The notes under the pieces are model-generated. The model worked only from the letters and a program-made list of their open reading frames with translations. It was not told the DNA's origin and searched no databases. A stretch of DNA of 39,473 bases from an uncultured Granulosicoccaceae bacterium (GTDB lineage: Bacteria; Pseudomonadota; Gammaproteobacteria; Granulosicoccales; Granulosicoccaceae): positions 1 to 39,473 of the forward strand of contig CALLLY010000086.1 in assembly GCA_938008205.1 (NCBI GenBank). Direction: 5' to 3'. Shown one piece after another: positions 26,016 through 33,548 of this stretch. The position numbers and the translations under genes are program-made. The stretch's first letter is position 1. Every line of letters begins with the position of its first letter.

Positions 26016-26102
26016 GGTGCCGGGTCACATAATAATAACGTCGGCGGTCGCTTGTTTAGCTAACGACGAGACTAAAATCCCCCGGCACCTTTGTTTAGGT
26101 GC
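26016..26102 (+). promoter_or_regulatory. Mutually exclusive inverted repeats before the barrel-protein start
   Basis: GGTGCCGGG (26016-26024) is complementary to CCCGGCACC (26081-26089). The second arm overlaps GCACCT (26085-26090), which is also complementary to AGGTGC (26097-26102). Only one of the two pairings can form at a time. The short hairpin ends 15 bases before the ATG at 26117 and holds the AGGTG just upstream of it. This is the layout of a leader switch, but the idea rests on complementarity alone. Confidence 0.4.
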
Positions 26103-26116
26103 TGTACGAGTTTTCA

Positions 26117-26908
26117 ATGGACACAGTGCGTTTTACTTACAAAACGGCAGCAGCGATAGTACTGGGTGCAATCCCGGGATTGTGTTTTGCTGACACCCCG
26201 GCCGATTATCGTATTGGCGGGTTTGGTGTGCAAAGTTCTTTCGCCGATGAGTACTCCGAAGCGGCCTCGGATAGTGGCAATCGCTCGGAAATGCTGTTCA
26301 AACTCTCTCCGCCCGAGTCTGTCGAAGATCCAGAGCTGCCAGATGAAACTGCGAATTACTGGAACAGTGAAGTACGCCTGAACCGGATTGATTTTTTAAA
26401 GCCCGGTGAAGCGCGCATGCACGATATTCATCAGGGGTTTTCCTACTCTGCATCCTTCGATGTGGAATCTGAAAAGTTTCGCAGCGAATCCCGCATGATC
26501 AGTAGTCGACAACTCGGCATCCATTACGGACGATTGGGATCGGTGAATTACAGCGGTGTGGATTTGAGCTTTCGCCAGTTTAACGAAGAACCCGAAGTGC
26601 CGGAGTCCGCCGATGACAAAGAACTGTGGTCATTAGGGGTGACTACTGGCAGACGTTTTTCCATGACCGGGCTCGAGCCGTCAGACCCGTTGTGGACTGT
26701 GTCTTTGCGGGGGCAGTTCAGTCTTTCAGAGCAGAATGACGATCGCATTGAAGTGGAAGATCAGCAATGGTACCTGTCACCCGGGTTGCATTGGGAAGGC
26801 GATAGCTTTTTGCTCAGCGCAGATGTTCTGATGCCTTTCCTGCAAAGCGGTGAGTATGAAGCCGAAACCGATTATCGCATTCGCGCTAACATACAAAAGC
26901 GCTTCTAG
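26117..26908 (+). CDS. Predicted outer-membrane beta-barrel protein, function unknown
   Basis: A 263-residue exported protein. I place the start at ATG 26117 (an upstream in-frame GTG lies at 26099), because it opens a normal signal peptide, MDTVRFTYKTAAAIVLGAIP, cut after LCFA near residue 25. The mature protein alternates polar and hydrophobic residues (FSYSASFDVESEKF, WTVSLRGQFSLSEQ, SFLLSADVLMPFL) and ends RIRANIQKRF, with the terminal phenylalanine that BAM recognises in outer-membrane barrels. The number of strands is perhaps 8-10. No enzymatic motif is seen and I do not recognise the family. It is convergent with the vWA module, whose last stop is 5 bases away. Confidence 0.7.
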   Translation: MDTVRFTYKTAAAIVLGAIPGLCFADTPADYRIGGFGVQSSFADEYSEAASDSGNRSEMLFKLSPPESVEDPELPDETANYWNSEVRLNRIDFLKPGEARMHDIHQGFSYSASFDVESEKFRSESRMISSRQLGIHYGRLGSVNYSGVDLSFRQFNEEPEVPESADDKELWSLGVTTGRRFSMTGLEPSDPLWTVSLRGQFSLSEQNDDRIEVEDQQWYLSPGLHWEGDSFLLSADVLMPFLQSGEYEAETDYRIRANIQKRF

Positions 26909-26913
26909 TTAAA

Positions 26914-27306
26914 TCACTGGAAAGCCACAACATCCCATCCCTTTGGCTCAAGTGATCCGTCACTCAGCAGAATTTTTTTGTCTGCTTTTACATGGCTGTA
27001 CAAACGCTTAAGATTATCTTCGCTGAGCTTGCCGAATGAGGTTCGAAAGATGACATCTTTCGAGGCGAGTTCCGGCAGCGGTCCCAGTGACGCCTTGTCG
27101 GTTCCGATGGTAACGTTTTTATATCTGGAAGAGTCCTCGTAGTCTTCAATCCAGTTTTTCACCGAAGGAAAGTCAGGTTTCATTGAAAATGAGGTATCCA
27201 CTACCAGCAGCACTTCTGATTTATTGGCAGTGAAATAAATATGCGAGCCTATCCATAACAGGCACTGCAATAAAATCAAGGCGCCGAATATCTTGATGAA
27301 CTTCAT
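26914..27306 (-). CDS. Small membrane-anchored vWA-like protein
   Basis: A 130-residue protein with one N-terminal hydrophobic segment (about residues 5-24), then LLVVDTSFSMKPDFP at about residues 33-47. DTSFSM fits the first metal-ion motif (DxSxS) of a von Willebrand A domain. A later KKILLSDGSL gives a plausible second Asp. At this length it holds only part of a usual 170-200-residue vWA fold. It could be a truncated domain or a compact divergent one. The ATG lies 3 bases after the stop of the large vWA lipoprotein, so the two are cotranslated. I do not recognise a named family. Confidence 0.65.
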   Translation of the reverse strand: MKFIKIFGALILLQCLLWIGSHIYFTANKSEVLLVVDTSFSMKPDFPSVKNWIEDYEDSSRYKNVTIGTDKASLGPLPELASKDVIFRTSFGKLSEDNLKRLYSHVKADKKILLSDGSLEPKGWDVVAFQ

Positions 27307-27309
27307 GCG

Positions 27310-28995
27310 TTACATCTCAGAGTTGAGCAGGTTGCCAATGCGGTACGAAGCAGATTCAGCGCTCGATTCTATATAGGCACCTTCGGCAAGACTTGCCATT
27401 GCCTTGAGATGGTCGGAAGATAACTCGTAGGCAATAGAGTGAATGGGTATGCCAGTCCATTCCATGGTTTTTTCGACACTGGCGTATTCCAGGCCTTTGT
27501 TTGTTTCTCCATCTGACAATACAAAGATAACCAGTTTGTGATTCGGATTGGTGCTGGCAAAATCTACTAGCTCCTGTGCGGCGACGAGTACTGCATCGTT
27601 AGTGGCGGTGCCGCCACCGGTCTGGAGTTGTTCTACCGCACCTATAAACAGTGATTTCTGCTGTATGTTGAACTGCTTAATGCTCAGGTCGACGTTTACT
27701 CGCTCGTTATAGCTCACCAGTCCGATAGAGTTGCCGGAGCTGATTAAATCTGAGGATTCAATGAGTGCGCGCTTAAGGTTTTTAATTCTGGAACCGTCCA
27801 TAGAACCGGAGACATCTGCAACAAAAACCGCTGCGATGGGTCTGCCACCGGATTTCTTTTCTTTCCAGATTTTCTGTGCGTTGAGAATCATAGCGCCGTT
27901 GTCCAGCTTGTAGGTGCTGGTGTAGTTCGCTTGTCTGCCAAACCCGTAATCTGTGACTGCACGTTTATTCTGATCTAGAAACTTTGCGAACAGCGCTAGT
28001 ACCTCTCGCTCTGCGCTGTCTGCTTCGGCAGTGGCGTACAACGGACTGTCGTGTCTGACGCCAAATGGCAGGAACTCATAGTCCCCCATGCCTTTAACGT
28101 TAACCCACGATTGATGCTCCATAACCAGTGCGTCGAGAACACCGCTGTCGACAGCGGCATCACGCATCTGCAGAGTGGTTTGCGCCACGAAAGGCACACC
28201 GGCCTGAAACGCTTCGAAGGCACTTGCGACGTCCGGAGCCAGCATCTGGCTTTCATCGCCTTCTGCAAAGGCGTTGAGAACGGTTAGCAGGAAGTTAAGA
28301 CCGGTACTCGATTGGTAGGGATTTGTGTATCCCATAGAAAAATTGCCAGTCGTGACCTCGGTCAGTAGTTTTTGAATATCAAGCTGGTTATTGGTGGTGA
28401 TGAGATCTTTCTTTGACTTACGCACAATCACACCGGCAGTGTTGGGTGCAGTCACTTCAGAGATAACAGAAAGTGAGATGCCCTGACCTGAAAGCATATC
28501 CCCCCATAAATGGTTACTTGGTGAGAACGCGTCAGGTGTATTGCGTTGTGCCAATATAAATTGTGCCCCCAGGCCCGAGGCTATTTTGCGAATGCCAACC
28601 TGTGCAATTTTTCCATTACCAATTTTGAGCTGCTGATTATTAAACGCCTGAGCCATCTCAATATACAGACCATCACGGCCGGAGCCGGCTTTTTCAGAGG
28701 AAGTGAATATCTCCACCGCCTCGACACGGCTGCTGTCGCGGGCGTCGAGCGACATCGGGTATTCACTCATGCTCGGTAGCATGGATAGCAGATTGGTTTG
28801 TGTGAGCTCTATGTTCGCACGGTAGTTGTTCTCGCGGCGGCTTGGCCGAATAGTTTCGGACACCAGTTCATTAAGTTGTTTTAAAGCAGTTTCTTTACTG
28901 TCTACTTCACCGGGACCACAGGCCGCCAGCGCCATTGCCATCGTTGCACATACGCTTGCGTACAGTGCGCCTTTTGCAGTTGAACGTAAATTCAT
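27310..28995 (-). CDS. Lipoprotein fusing a solute-binding domain to a vWA domain
   Basis: A 561-residue lipoprotein. The signal ends LAAC with Cys26, and the ATG at 28995 has GGAG about 7 bases upstream. Residues of about 60-330 resemble bacterial extracellular solute-binding domains: GIRKIASGLGAQFI, NTPDAFSPSNHLWGDML and GNFSMGYTNPYQSSTGLNF match the pattern of SBP_bac_11-type proteins. The C-terminal third is a vWA domain with an intact MIDAS: DVSGSM (Asp394, Ser396, Ser398), Thr463 in GGGTATND, and Asp495 in VLSDGETN. The vWA domain should bind a divalent metal and a partner protein. SBP-vWA fusions are known in other bacteria but lack a settled role. It follows the coiled-coil gene by 13 bases. 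Confidence 0.85.
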   Translation of the reverse strand: MNLRSTAKGALYASVCATMAMALAACGPGEVDSKETALKQLNELVSETIRPSRRENNYRANIELTQTNLLSMLPSMSEYPMSLDARDSSRVEAVEIFTSSEKAGSGRDGLYIEMAQAFNNQQLKIGNGKIAQVGIRKIASGLGAQFILAQRNTPDAFSPSNHLWGDMLSGQGISLSVISEVTAPNTAGVIVRKSKKDLITTNNQLDIQKLLTEVTTGNFSMGYTNPYQSSTGLNFLLTVLNAFAEGDESQMLAPDVASAFEAFQAGVPFVAQTTLQMRDAAVDSGVLDALVMEHQSWVNVKGMGDYEFLPFGVRHDSPLYATAEADSAEREVLALFAKFLDQNKRAVTDYGFGRQANYTSTYKLDNGAMILNAQKIWKEKKSGGRPIAAVFVADVSGSMDGSRIKNLKRALIESSDLISSGNSIGLVSYNERVNVDLSIKQFNIQQKSLFIGAVEQLQTGGGTATNDAVLVAAQELVDFASTNPNHKLVIFVLSDGETNKGLEYASVEKTMEWTGIPIHSIAYELSSDHLKAMASLAEGAYIESSAESASYRIGNLLNSEM

Positions 28996-29008
28996 TGAGG
29001 GCTCCGTG

Positions 29009-29677
29009 TCACTGACTTTGTTGTTTGGCTATGCTGACCAGGTCTTTCAGACGGGCAAGCGTTTCTGTGCGTTCGAACTCGCCTATCTCCTGGATATTGG
29101 CAACTTCCACTGAGGTGTCGGACAGCGCTTTGAACAGAGTGCGATTTTCAGCGAGTAACGATTCAAGTCGTTGCTGCTGCATTTGCAGTTGTGCTTCATC
29201 GCGCTGACTGCGTTGTCTTTTCAGGCTGGAAATGCTGTGTCCTATTCCGACCATATCTGACAAATTCTGCAGTGATTGATTTTGAACGTTTCGTGCTGCA
29301 TCGAGATAGGTGCTGGAACTCAGCTGCTTGCCCCGAAAGCGGTTGGCGATAACCTCATGAAAATCGTTAAGTAAATGCCTGAGTGTGACAACCTGTTTCG
29401 CACCGTCTTTATTTTCCAGGGATTCAAGGTCACTTTGCATGGTAGAGAGTCGTTGCATCATTTCGTCGTGTTCGCGCTCTTCCTGATCGAGCAGGCCGCG
29501 GATGACGTCGAGATCGAGAAAACCAAACCATCGATAGCAAAGTGGTACCAGCGCGAGTGCCAGTATGGAGATAATGGCGTAGCCGATTGTCGTGAGCCAC
29601 GGTGATTGAAACCACCAGGAGTAGGCACCCACCAACAACAATGTTGCCAGTGCAGCCGTAGCAATCGCGTTGATCAA
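29009..29677 (-). CDS. Two-helix membrane protein with long coiled coil
   Basis: A 222-residue protein starting at TTG 29677, with GAGGA about 8 bases upstream. Two hydrophobic segments, at about residues 4-25 and 30-50 (IGYAIISILALALVPLCY), form a hairpin. The remainder is charged and helical with heptad-like spacing: EEREHDEMMQRLSTMQSDLE, then QLQMQQQRLESLLAENRTLF. The C-terminal region is probably cytoplasmic. No family is recognised. It is the first gene of the module with the two vWA proteins, so it may be the inner-membrane partner of the SBP-vWA lipoprotein. Confidence 0.7.
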   Translation of the reverse strand: MINAIATAALATLLLVGAYSWWFQSPWLTTIGYAIISILALALVPLCYRWFGFLDLDVIRGLLDQEEREHDEMMQRLSTMQSDLESLENKDGAKQVVTLRHLLNDFHEVIANRFRGKQLSSSTYLDAARNVQNQSLQNLSDMVGIGHSISSLKRQRSQRDEAQLQMQQQRLESLLAENRTLFKALSDTSVEVANIQEIGEFERTETLARLKDLVSIAKQQSQ

Positions 29678-29713
29678 GAGTGTTCCTCTGGGAGCTGCCT
29701 TTCAGTACGACTT

Positions 29714-29758
29714 ATTATATATGCGGATTGTCGGTTCGCTAATCAACTGACAATCAAC
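29714..29758 (-). promoter_or_regulatory. Promoter-like element of the vWA module with tandem heptamers
   Basis: Read on the minus strand, a perfect TATAAT (29719-29714) lies about 37 bases before the TTG start. The -35 position at 17-base spacing is TTAGCG, which is weak. Just upstream, AATCAAC on the plus strand occurs twice, at 29741-29747 and 29752-29758, exactly 11 bases apart, and the first overlaps the -35. A weak -35 with tandem sites one helical turn apart is the layout of an activator-dependent promoter. Confidence 0.5.
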
Positions 29759-29765
29759 ACTGAAA

Positions 29766-30539
29766 TCACTCAATCAGCGAGAATCTCGAAATAATCAGGC
29801 GAAGGGTTAGTTTTCCGCGCTTGTAGTGCTCGATTTTCAGTGGTAGCACGGTGTTTTTTTCGCCAACTTCGGCCAGCCAGATGATGGTTTCCCGATTGCT
29901 GTTAACACGGTCTTTTAATATGCGGTTTGCGTCGAAATCACCAATTTCGGTGCTGATAGGCTCAATGCCGTGGTTGCTGTAGGTGAGTGTTTCTGCGTTT
30001 TTACCGTCCAGTACTTGTATTTGCATCGACTCGAAATTTCTATCGTTAGCAAGCTTATTGAGTAGTGCCAGAGTGACTGACAAGCGGTCGATTGCACCCT
30101 CAGGCAGTGGATGCGCCGTGGTTTCGTTACCGCGTTTCAACTCCAGTTGTAGGGTATCGCGATCTAAATTGACCTGATAGTTGCGCTTGGGCCTGCCTTT
30201 GTCGGTGTATGTGTACTGTATTGATTCAAACGGCGTGTTTAGCGATGGTAATACTGCATGCTCGCGGATGTTGCCGTTGCTGGTCCATTTAAAAATACCG
30301 GTAGGTTTCGACTGTAGAACGAAATCGAAATTGCCGTCGTCTGCCGGAGTCAGGCTAAGTGTTGCGGTGCCACCGGTGATGTAGTCGTTTTCAACTGAGT
30401 ATTCTGCTTTGAATGGGGTCAGTGTAGTCCCGGCACTTTGCGCAGCCCCGGTACAGGCGTATGACAGCAGCACCGTGATCAGTATCGCCTGCAATCTAAC
30501 GCCGTATGCCTTCAGTAACCGGTAACTTTTTTTATTCAT
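29766..30539 (-). CDS. DUF3108 domain-containing exported protein
   Basis: A 257-residue protein with an N-terminal signal (RLQAILITVLLSYACTGAAQS). The DUF3108 pattern is clear: FKAEYSVENDYITGGTATLSL, then FVLQSKPTGIFKWTSNGNI, and PFESIQYTYTDKGRPKRNYQVN, ending LPLKIEHYKRGKLTLRLI. The domain is expected to be a periplasmic beta-rich fold of unknown role. It is the third gene of purM-purN-DUF3108, 58 bases after purN, an order common in Gammaproteobacteria although no link to purine synthesis is known. Confidence 0.88.
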   Translation of the reverse strand: MNKKSYRLLKAYGVRLQAILITVLLSYACTGAAQSAGTTLTPFKAEYSVENDYITGGTATLSLTPADDGNFDFVLQSKPTGIFKWTSNGNIREHAVLPSLNTPFESIQYTYTDKGRPKRNYQVNLDRDTLQLELKRGNETTAHPLPEGAIDRLSVTLALLNKLANDRNFESMQIQVLDGKNAETLTYSNHGIEPISTEIGDFDANRILKDRVNSNRETIIWLAEVGEKNTVLPLKIEHYKRGKLTLRLIISRFSLIE

Positions 30540-30597
30540 AGCCTTTCTGCCGTTTTAATACCCGGCAAGCTTGAGCGGGGAAAGTACACTACCGACT

Positions 30598-31230
30598 TTA
30601 GGACAAAGTCAGCGGATAAACGAGTCGATTTCCCTGGTATTCAACGTGACCATCCCGCCATATGATTAACCCTTGCAAGTAATACTGAGCCACCTGCCAG
30701 TAGAGCCGGTGCTCTTTTTCCAACACTCTTGCAGCTAGCGAATCCGGTGTGTCTGTCGACTCGACGGCAACGACACTGCGAGCGATTACAGGGCCGGCAT
30801 CAAGTTCCGCTGTAACAAAATGTACGCTGCAACCGTGCGTTTTATCGCCGCTTTGCAAAACCTGCTGGTGGGTGTGTAACCCCGGATACCTGGGTAACAG
30901 TGACGGATGAATGTTCAATAGTCGTGATTCAAAATGCTCGGTAAAACTGGCACCCAGTCGTCGCATAAAGCCCGCCAGCAGGACGAGTTGCGGCGCGTCA
31001 CTTTCAATAGTGTTCAGGAGTTGTTGATCAAAGGCGTCGCTGGTATCGAAAGCCTTGTGATCAACAACCGAGGTTCTGATGTTATTGTTTCTTGCATAAG
31101 TAAGGCCCGGCGCGTCTTTTTTATTGGCGATTACATGGCTGATCGGTGCCTGTAGCAATCCACTGACCGAGGCCTTATGCAGGGCTTGCATGTTTGAGCC
31201 TCGACCGGAAATCAGAACGGTAATTGTCAT
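30598..31230 (-). CDS. purN: Phosphoribosylglycinamide formyltransferase
   Basis: A 210-residue enzyme transferring a formyl group from 10-formyl-tetrahydrofolate to GAR, the third step of purine synthesis. ITVLISGRGSNMQALHKA binds the phosphate. The catalytic Asn and His are in LLNIHPSLLPRYPGLHTHQQ, and the catalytic aspartate is in ELDAGPVIARS. Length and motif order are normal. It lies 30 bases after purM on the same strand. Confidence 0.97.
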   Translation of the reverse strand: MTITVLISGRGSNMQALHKASVSGLLQAPISHVIANKKDAPGLTYARNNNIRTSVVDHKAFDTSDAFDQQLLNTIESDAPQLVLLAGFMRRLGASFTEHFESRLLNIHPSLLPRYPGLHTHQQVLQSGDKTHGCSVHFVTAELDAGPVIARSVVAVESTDTPDSLAARVLEKEHRLYWQVAQYYLQGLIIWRDGHVEYQGNRLVYPLTLS

Positions 31231-31260
31231 AAGGTATTGCTAATCAGGTGATGCGGATGT

Positions 31261-32301
31261 TCACCGGTATCGCACCGTGGGTTGAGTATTGTCGCTGTGC
31301 TCTACCGTGCCAATTCTGACGGCGGTTTCACCGTTATCGGCAAGTAGATCAATGGCAGTTTTTACATGCTGCTCGGGCAGCATAACGGCCATACCAATAC
31401 CGCAGTTGAACGTTTTAAGCATTTCATCGTCAGTGATATTGCCATTGCTTTGCAGCCAGTTAAAAACCGGCAGTGTCGGAATGGCTTGAGTGTTTATAAC
31501 CGCACACGTGTTGGGAGGTAGTGAGCGTGGTAGATTTTCTGTGATTCCGCCACCGGTGATATGTGCCAGCGACGTTACCGGGACTTCAGCCAGCAGTTTA
31601 AGAATGGGTTTTACGTAAATTTTTGTTGGTGCAATCAATTGACTGGCGAGGCTGTCAGTTCCCAATGTCATCGCCGGGTCGTCAGCGCTGACTTCCAGTA
31701 CTTTGCGTACCAGCGAATAACCGTTCGAATGACATCCGGACGAAGTCAGTCCGATGACAGCATGGCCTTCGCTGACATTGTTTTTATCCAGAATAGCGGC
31801 TTTTTCAACAATGCCGACCGAGAAGCCGGCCAGATCGTATTCGTCGGCGTTGTACATGCCGGGCATTTCTGCGGTCTCACCACCGATCAGTGCTGCACCG
31901 GCTTGTTCGCAGCCATTGGCGATACCACGAATAATTTGTTGGGATTTATCGAGATCCAGTTTTCCGGTTGCGTAGTAATCGAGGAAAAACAGCGGCTCGG
32001 CACCACAAACCAGGATGTCGTTAACGCACATTGCGACCAGATCAATACCAATCGTGGCGTGATTGTCGAACTGGTTTGCCAGCATCAGTTTGGTGCCGAC
32101 ACCGTCGGTACCTGACACCAGCACCGGTTGCTTGTAGCGATCTGCTGGCAGTTCGAACAGGCCTCCAAAGCCACCCAGTCCACCCAGTACACCGGGCCTG
32201 TGGGTGCGGCTGATATCGGGCTTTATGCGTTCTACCAGCGTGGCACCCGCTTCAATGTCCACACCGGCATCGCGGTAACTTAAAGTCTCTTTTGTCGTCA
32301 T
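31261..32301 (-). CDS. purM: Phosphoribosylformylglycinamidine cyclo-ligase
   Basis: A 346-residue AIR synthetase. It opens LSYRDAGVDIEAGATLVERI, followed by LVSGTDGVGTKLMLA, VNDILVCGAEPLFFLDYYA, ALIGGETAEMPGMY and HITGGGITENLPRSLP, all family motifs of the PurM ATP-binding fold. It makes the imidazole ring of purines. The ATG at 32301 is divergent from the DUF2066 gene with 132 bases between the starts. I looked for a PurR box there; CGTTTTCGC at 32404-32412 resembles one half-site, and the other half is poor. Confidence 0.97.
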   Translation of the reverse strand: MTTKETLSYRDAGVDIEAGATLVERIKPDISRTHRPGVLGGLGGFGGLFELPADRYKQPVLVSGTDGVGTKLMLANQFDNHATIGIDLVAMCVNDILVCGAEPLFFLDYYATGKLDLDKSQQIIRGIANGCEQAGAALIGGETAEMPGMYNADEYDLAGFSVGIVEKAAILDKNNVSEGHAVIGLTSSGCHSNGYSLVRKVLEVSADDPAMTLGTDSLASQLIAPTKIYVKPILKLLAEVPVTSLAHITGGGITENLPRSLPPNTCAVINTQAIPTLPVFNWLQSNGNITDDEMLKTFNCGIGMAVMLPEQHVKTAIDLLADNGETAVRIGTVEHSDNTQPTVRYR

Positions 32302-32433
32302 TTCATTCCAGTGAGCAGGTGTCAGGAAATATCTTTCGCCAGTCGGCAGATTTTACCGCGGAATAGCGCGTCTGAGTTACAATTGACCAATTCACCAATC
32401 ACTCGTTTTCGCAGCGCATTACAGAGTTCTATT

Positions 32434-33540
32434 ATGTCTAAATTGCTGAGAACCTTCCTGGTATTCGGTGCAATGTGCGTCTTTGCATTGCACAGCGGTG
32501 TGGCCACTGCAAATGACTTTACCGTTGAAGTGGTTGTGGCTAACCCGGGAGACAGTCAGCGATCCAGCGCATACTGGCTGGCGCTGAACCGGGTGCTGCA
32601 ACGCGAAATGCCACCGGGTGCGATTGATGAAGCGCAGCGCAAGGAGATTTTACGTGAACCCTCGCGTTATGTTCAGTCATTTCGCTATCGAGCCTTTGAT
32701 GTCGGCCGAGACAGCAGCCGTCTCGCCACCCGCCAGGTCCGCGAAGGAGAACCCGCCGACAGCGTGGTTGCGGTTACCTTTCCAGCGACTCTGCTGGGCA
32801 ATATTCAGCGGCAATTTCAGGCACCGGTGATTGAAGAAGTGGTCACACCCGGATCGGGACGGATTCTGGCACTGGTTGCCGTAGAGCAGGATACCGATCA
32901 GTTTCTGATCGGCGGCACTCGTGCCACCAAGTTTCAGTCGCGCATGATCCAGTTGGGTGCAGCGAACAATATGGCGTTTGAATTTCCGCTTCTGGACGAC
33001 GCAGACCAGGCGTTGCTGACGCCGTCCAACGTGTTGTTTTATGATCAGGCAGTGGTTGACGCGATGGCTGAAAAATATCAGGCATCAGGTAGTTTCACCG
33101 GAGCCCTGGTCAGATTGTCCGAGCAGTCATGGCAATCCGACTGGCACTACCGCGTGGCAGGTGCTGAAGCCCAAACCTTGTCGCTCACCACCCGGTCACT
33201 CGATGAAGCATTGCTTACTGCAGTGACCGAGATTGCCAACATGAACGGCTCCACTTCGGGCTATTTGTCAGGTGTGGGCGGGTTTAATCGCAGTGGTGTG
33301 GCAATTCGTGTAGAGAATATAAACTCGTTATCGCAGCACCAACAGGTGCTGGCGCTATTGCGCAGCATTGAATCAACGGTGGTCACTGAAGCGCTGGAGC
33401 CAGGGGCGACAGTTTTTCGTGCGCCCGATGCTGATTCGTTCAGCCTGCAACAGCGTTTGTCGAGTCAGACGGCGCTTTCTCCGCAAGTTTCATCCGGAGT
33501 CGGGCAGAGTAGTGAATCACTCACCTATCGCCTGCGCTAA
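32434..33540 (+). CDS. DUF2066 domain-containing exported protein
   Basis: A 368-residue protein. I place the start at ATG 32434 and not at the earlier in-frame codon at 32311, because it opens a signal peptide (KLLRTFLVFGAMCVFALHSG, cut after ATA near residue 27) with AGAG 8 bases upstream. The mature part begins DFTVEVVVANPGDSQRSSAY and WLALNRVLQREMP, the DUF2066 opening; QSFRYRAFDVG and VTFPATLLGNIQRQF follow. Its role is unknown. The DUF2066-hda order, divergent from purM, is conserved in Gammaproteobacteria. The stop is 8 bases before hda. Confidence 0.87.
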   Translation: MSKLLRTFLVFGAMCVFALHSGVATANDFTVEVVVANPGDSQRSSAYWLALNRVLQREMPPGAIDEAQRKEILREPSRYVQSFRYRAFDVGRDSSRLATRQVREGEPADSVVAVTFPATLLGNIQRQFQAPVIEEVVTPGSGRILALVAVEQDTDQFLIGGTRATKFQSRMIQLGAANNMAFEFPLLDDADQALLTPSNVLFYDQAVVDAMAEKYQASGSFTGALVRLSEQSWQSDWHYRVAGAEAQTLSLTTRSLDEALLTAVTEIANMNGSTSGYLSGVGGFNRSGVAIRVENINSLSQHQQVLALLRSIESTVVTEALEPGATVFRAPDADSFSLQQRLSSQTALSPQVSSGVGQSSESLTYRLR

Positions 33541-33548
33541 CCTGCTAT

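Noticed and set aside
31561-32115. 184-codon plus-strand frame inside purM
   Set aside because: It is fully antisense to a conserved enzyme, with no ribosome site.
32302-32433. PurR box between purM and the DUF2066 gene
   Set aside because: Only one half resembles the PurR consensus (CGTTTTCGC at 32404-32412); the other half does not match.
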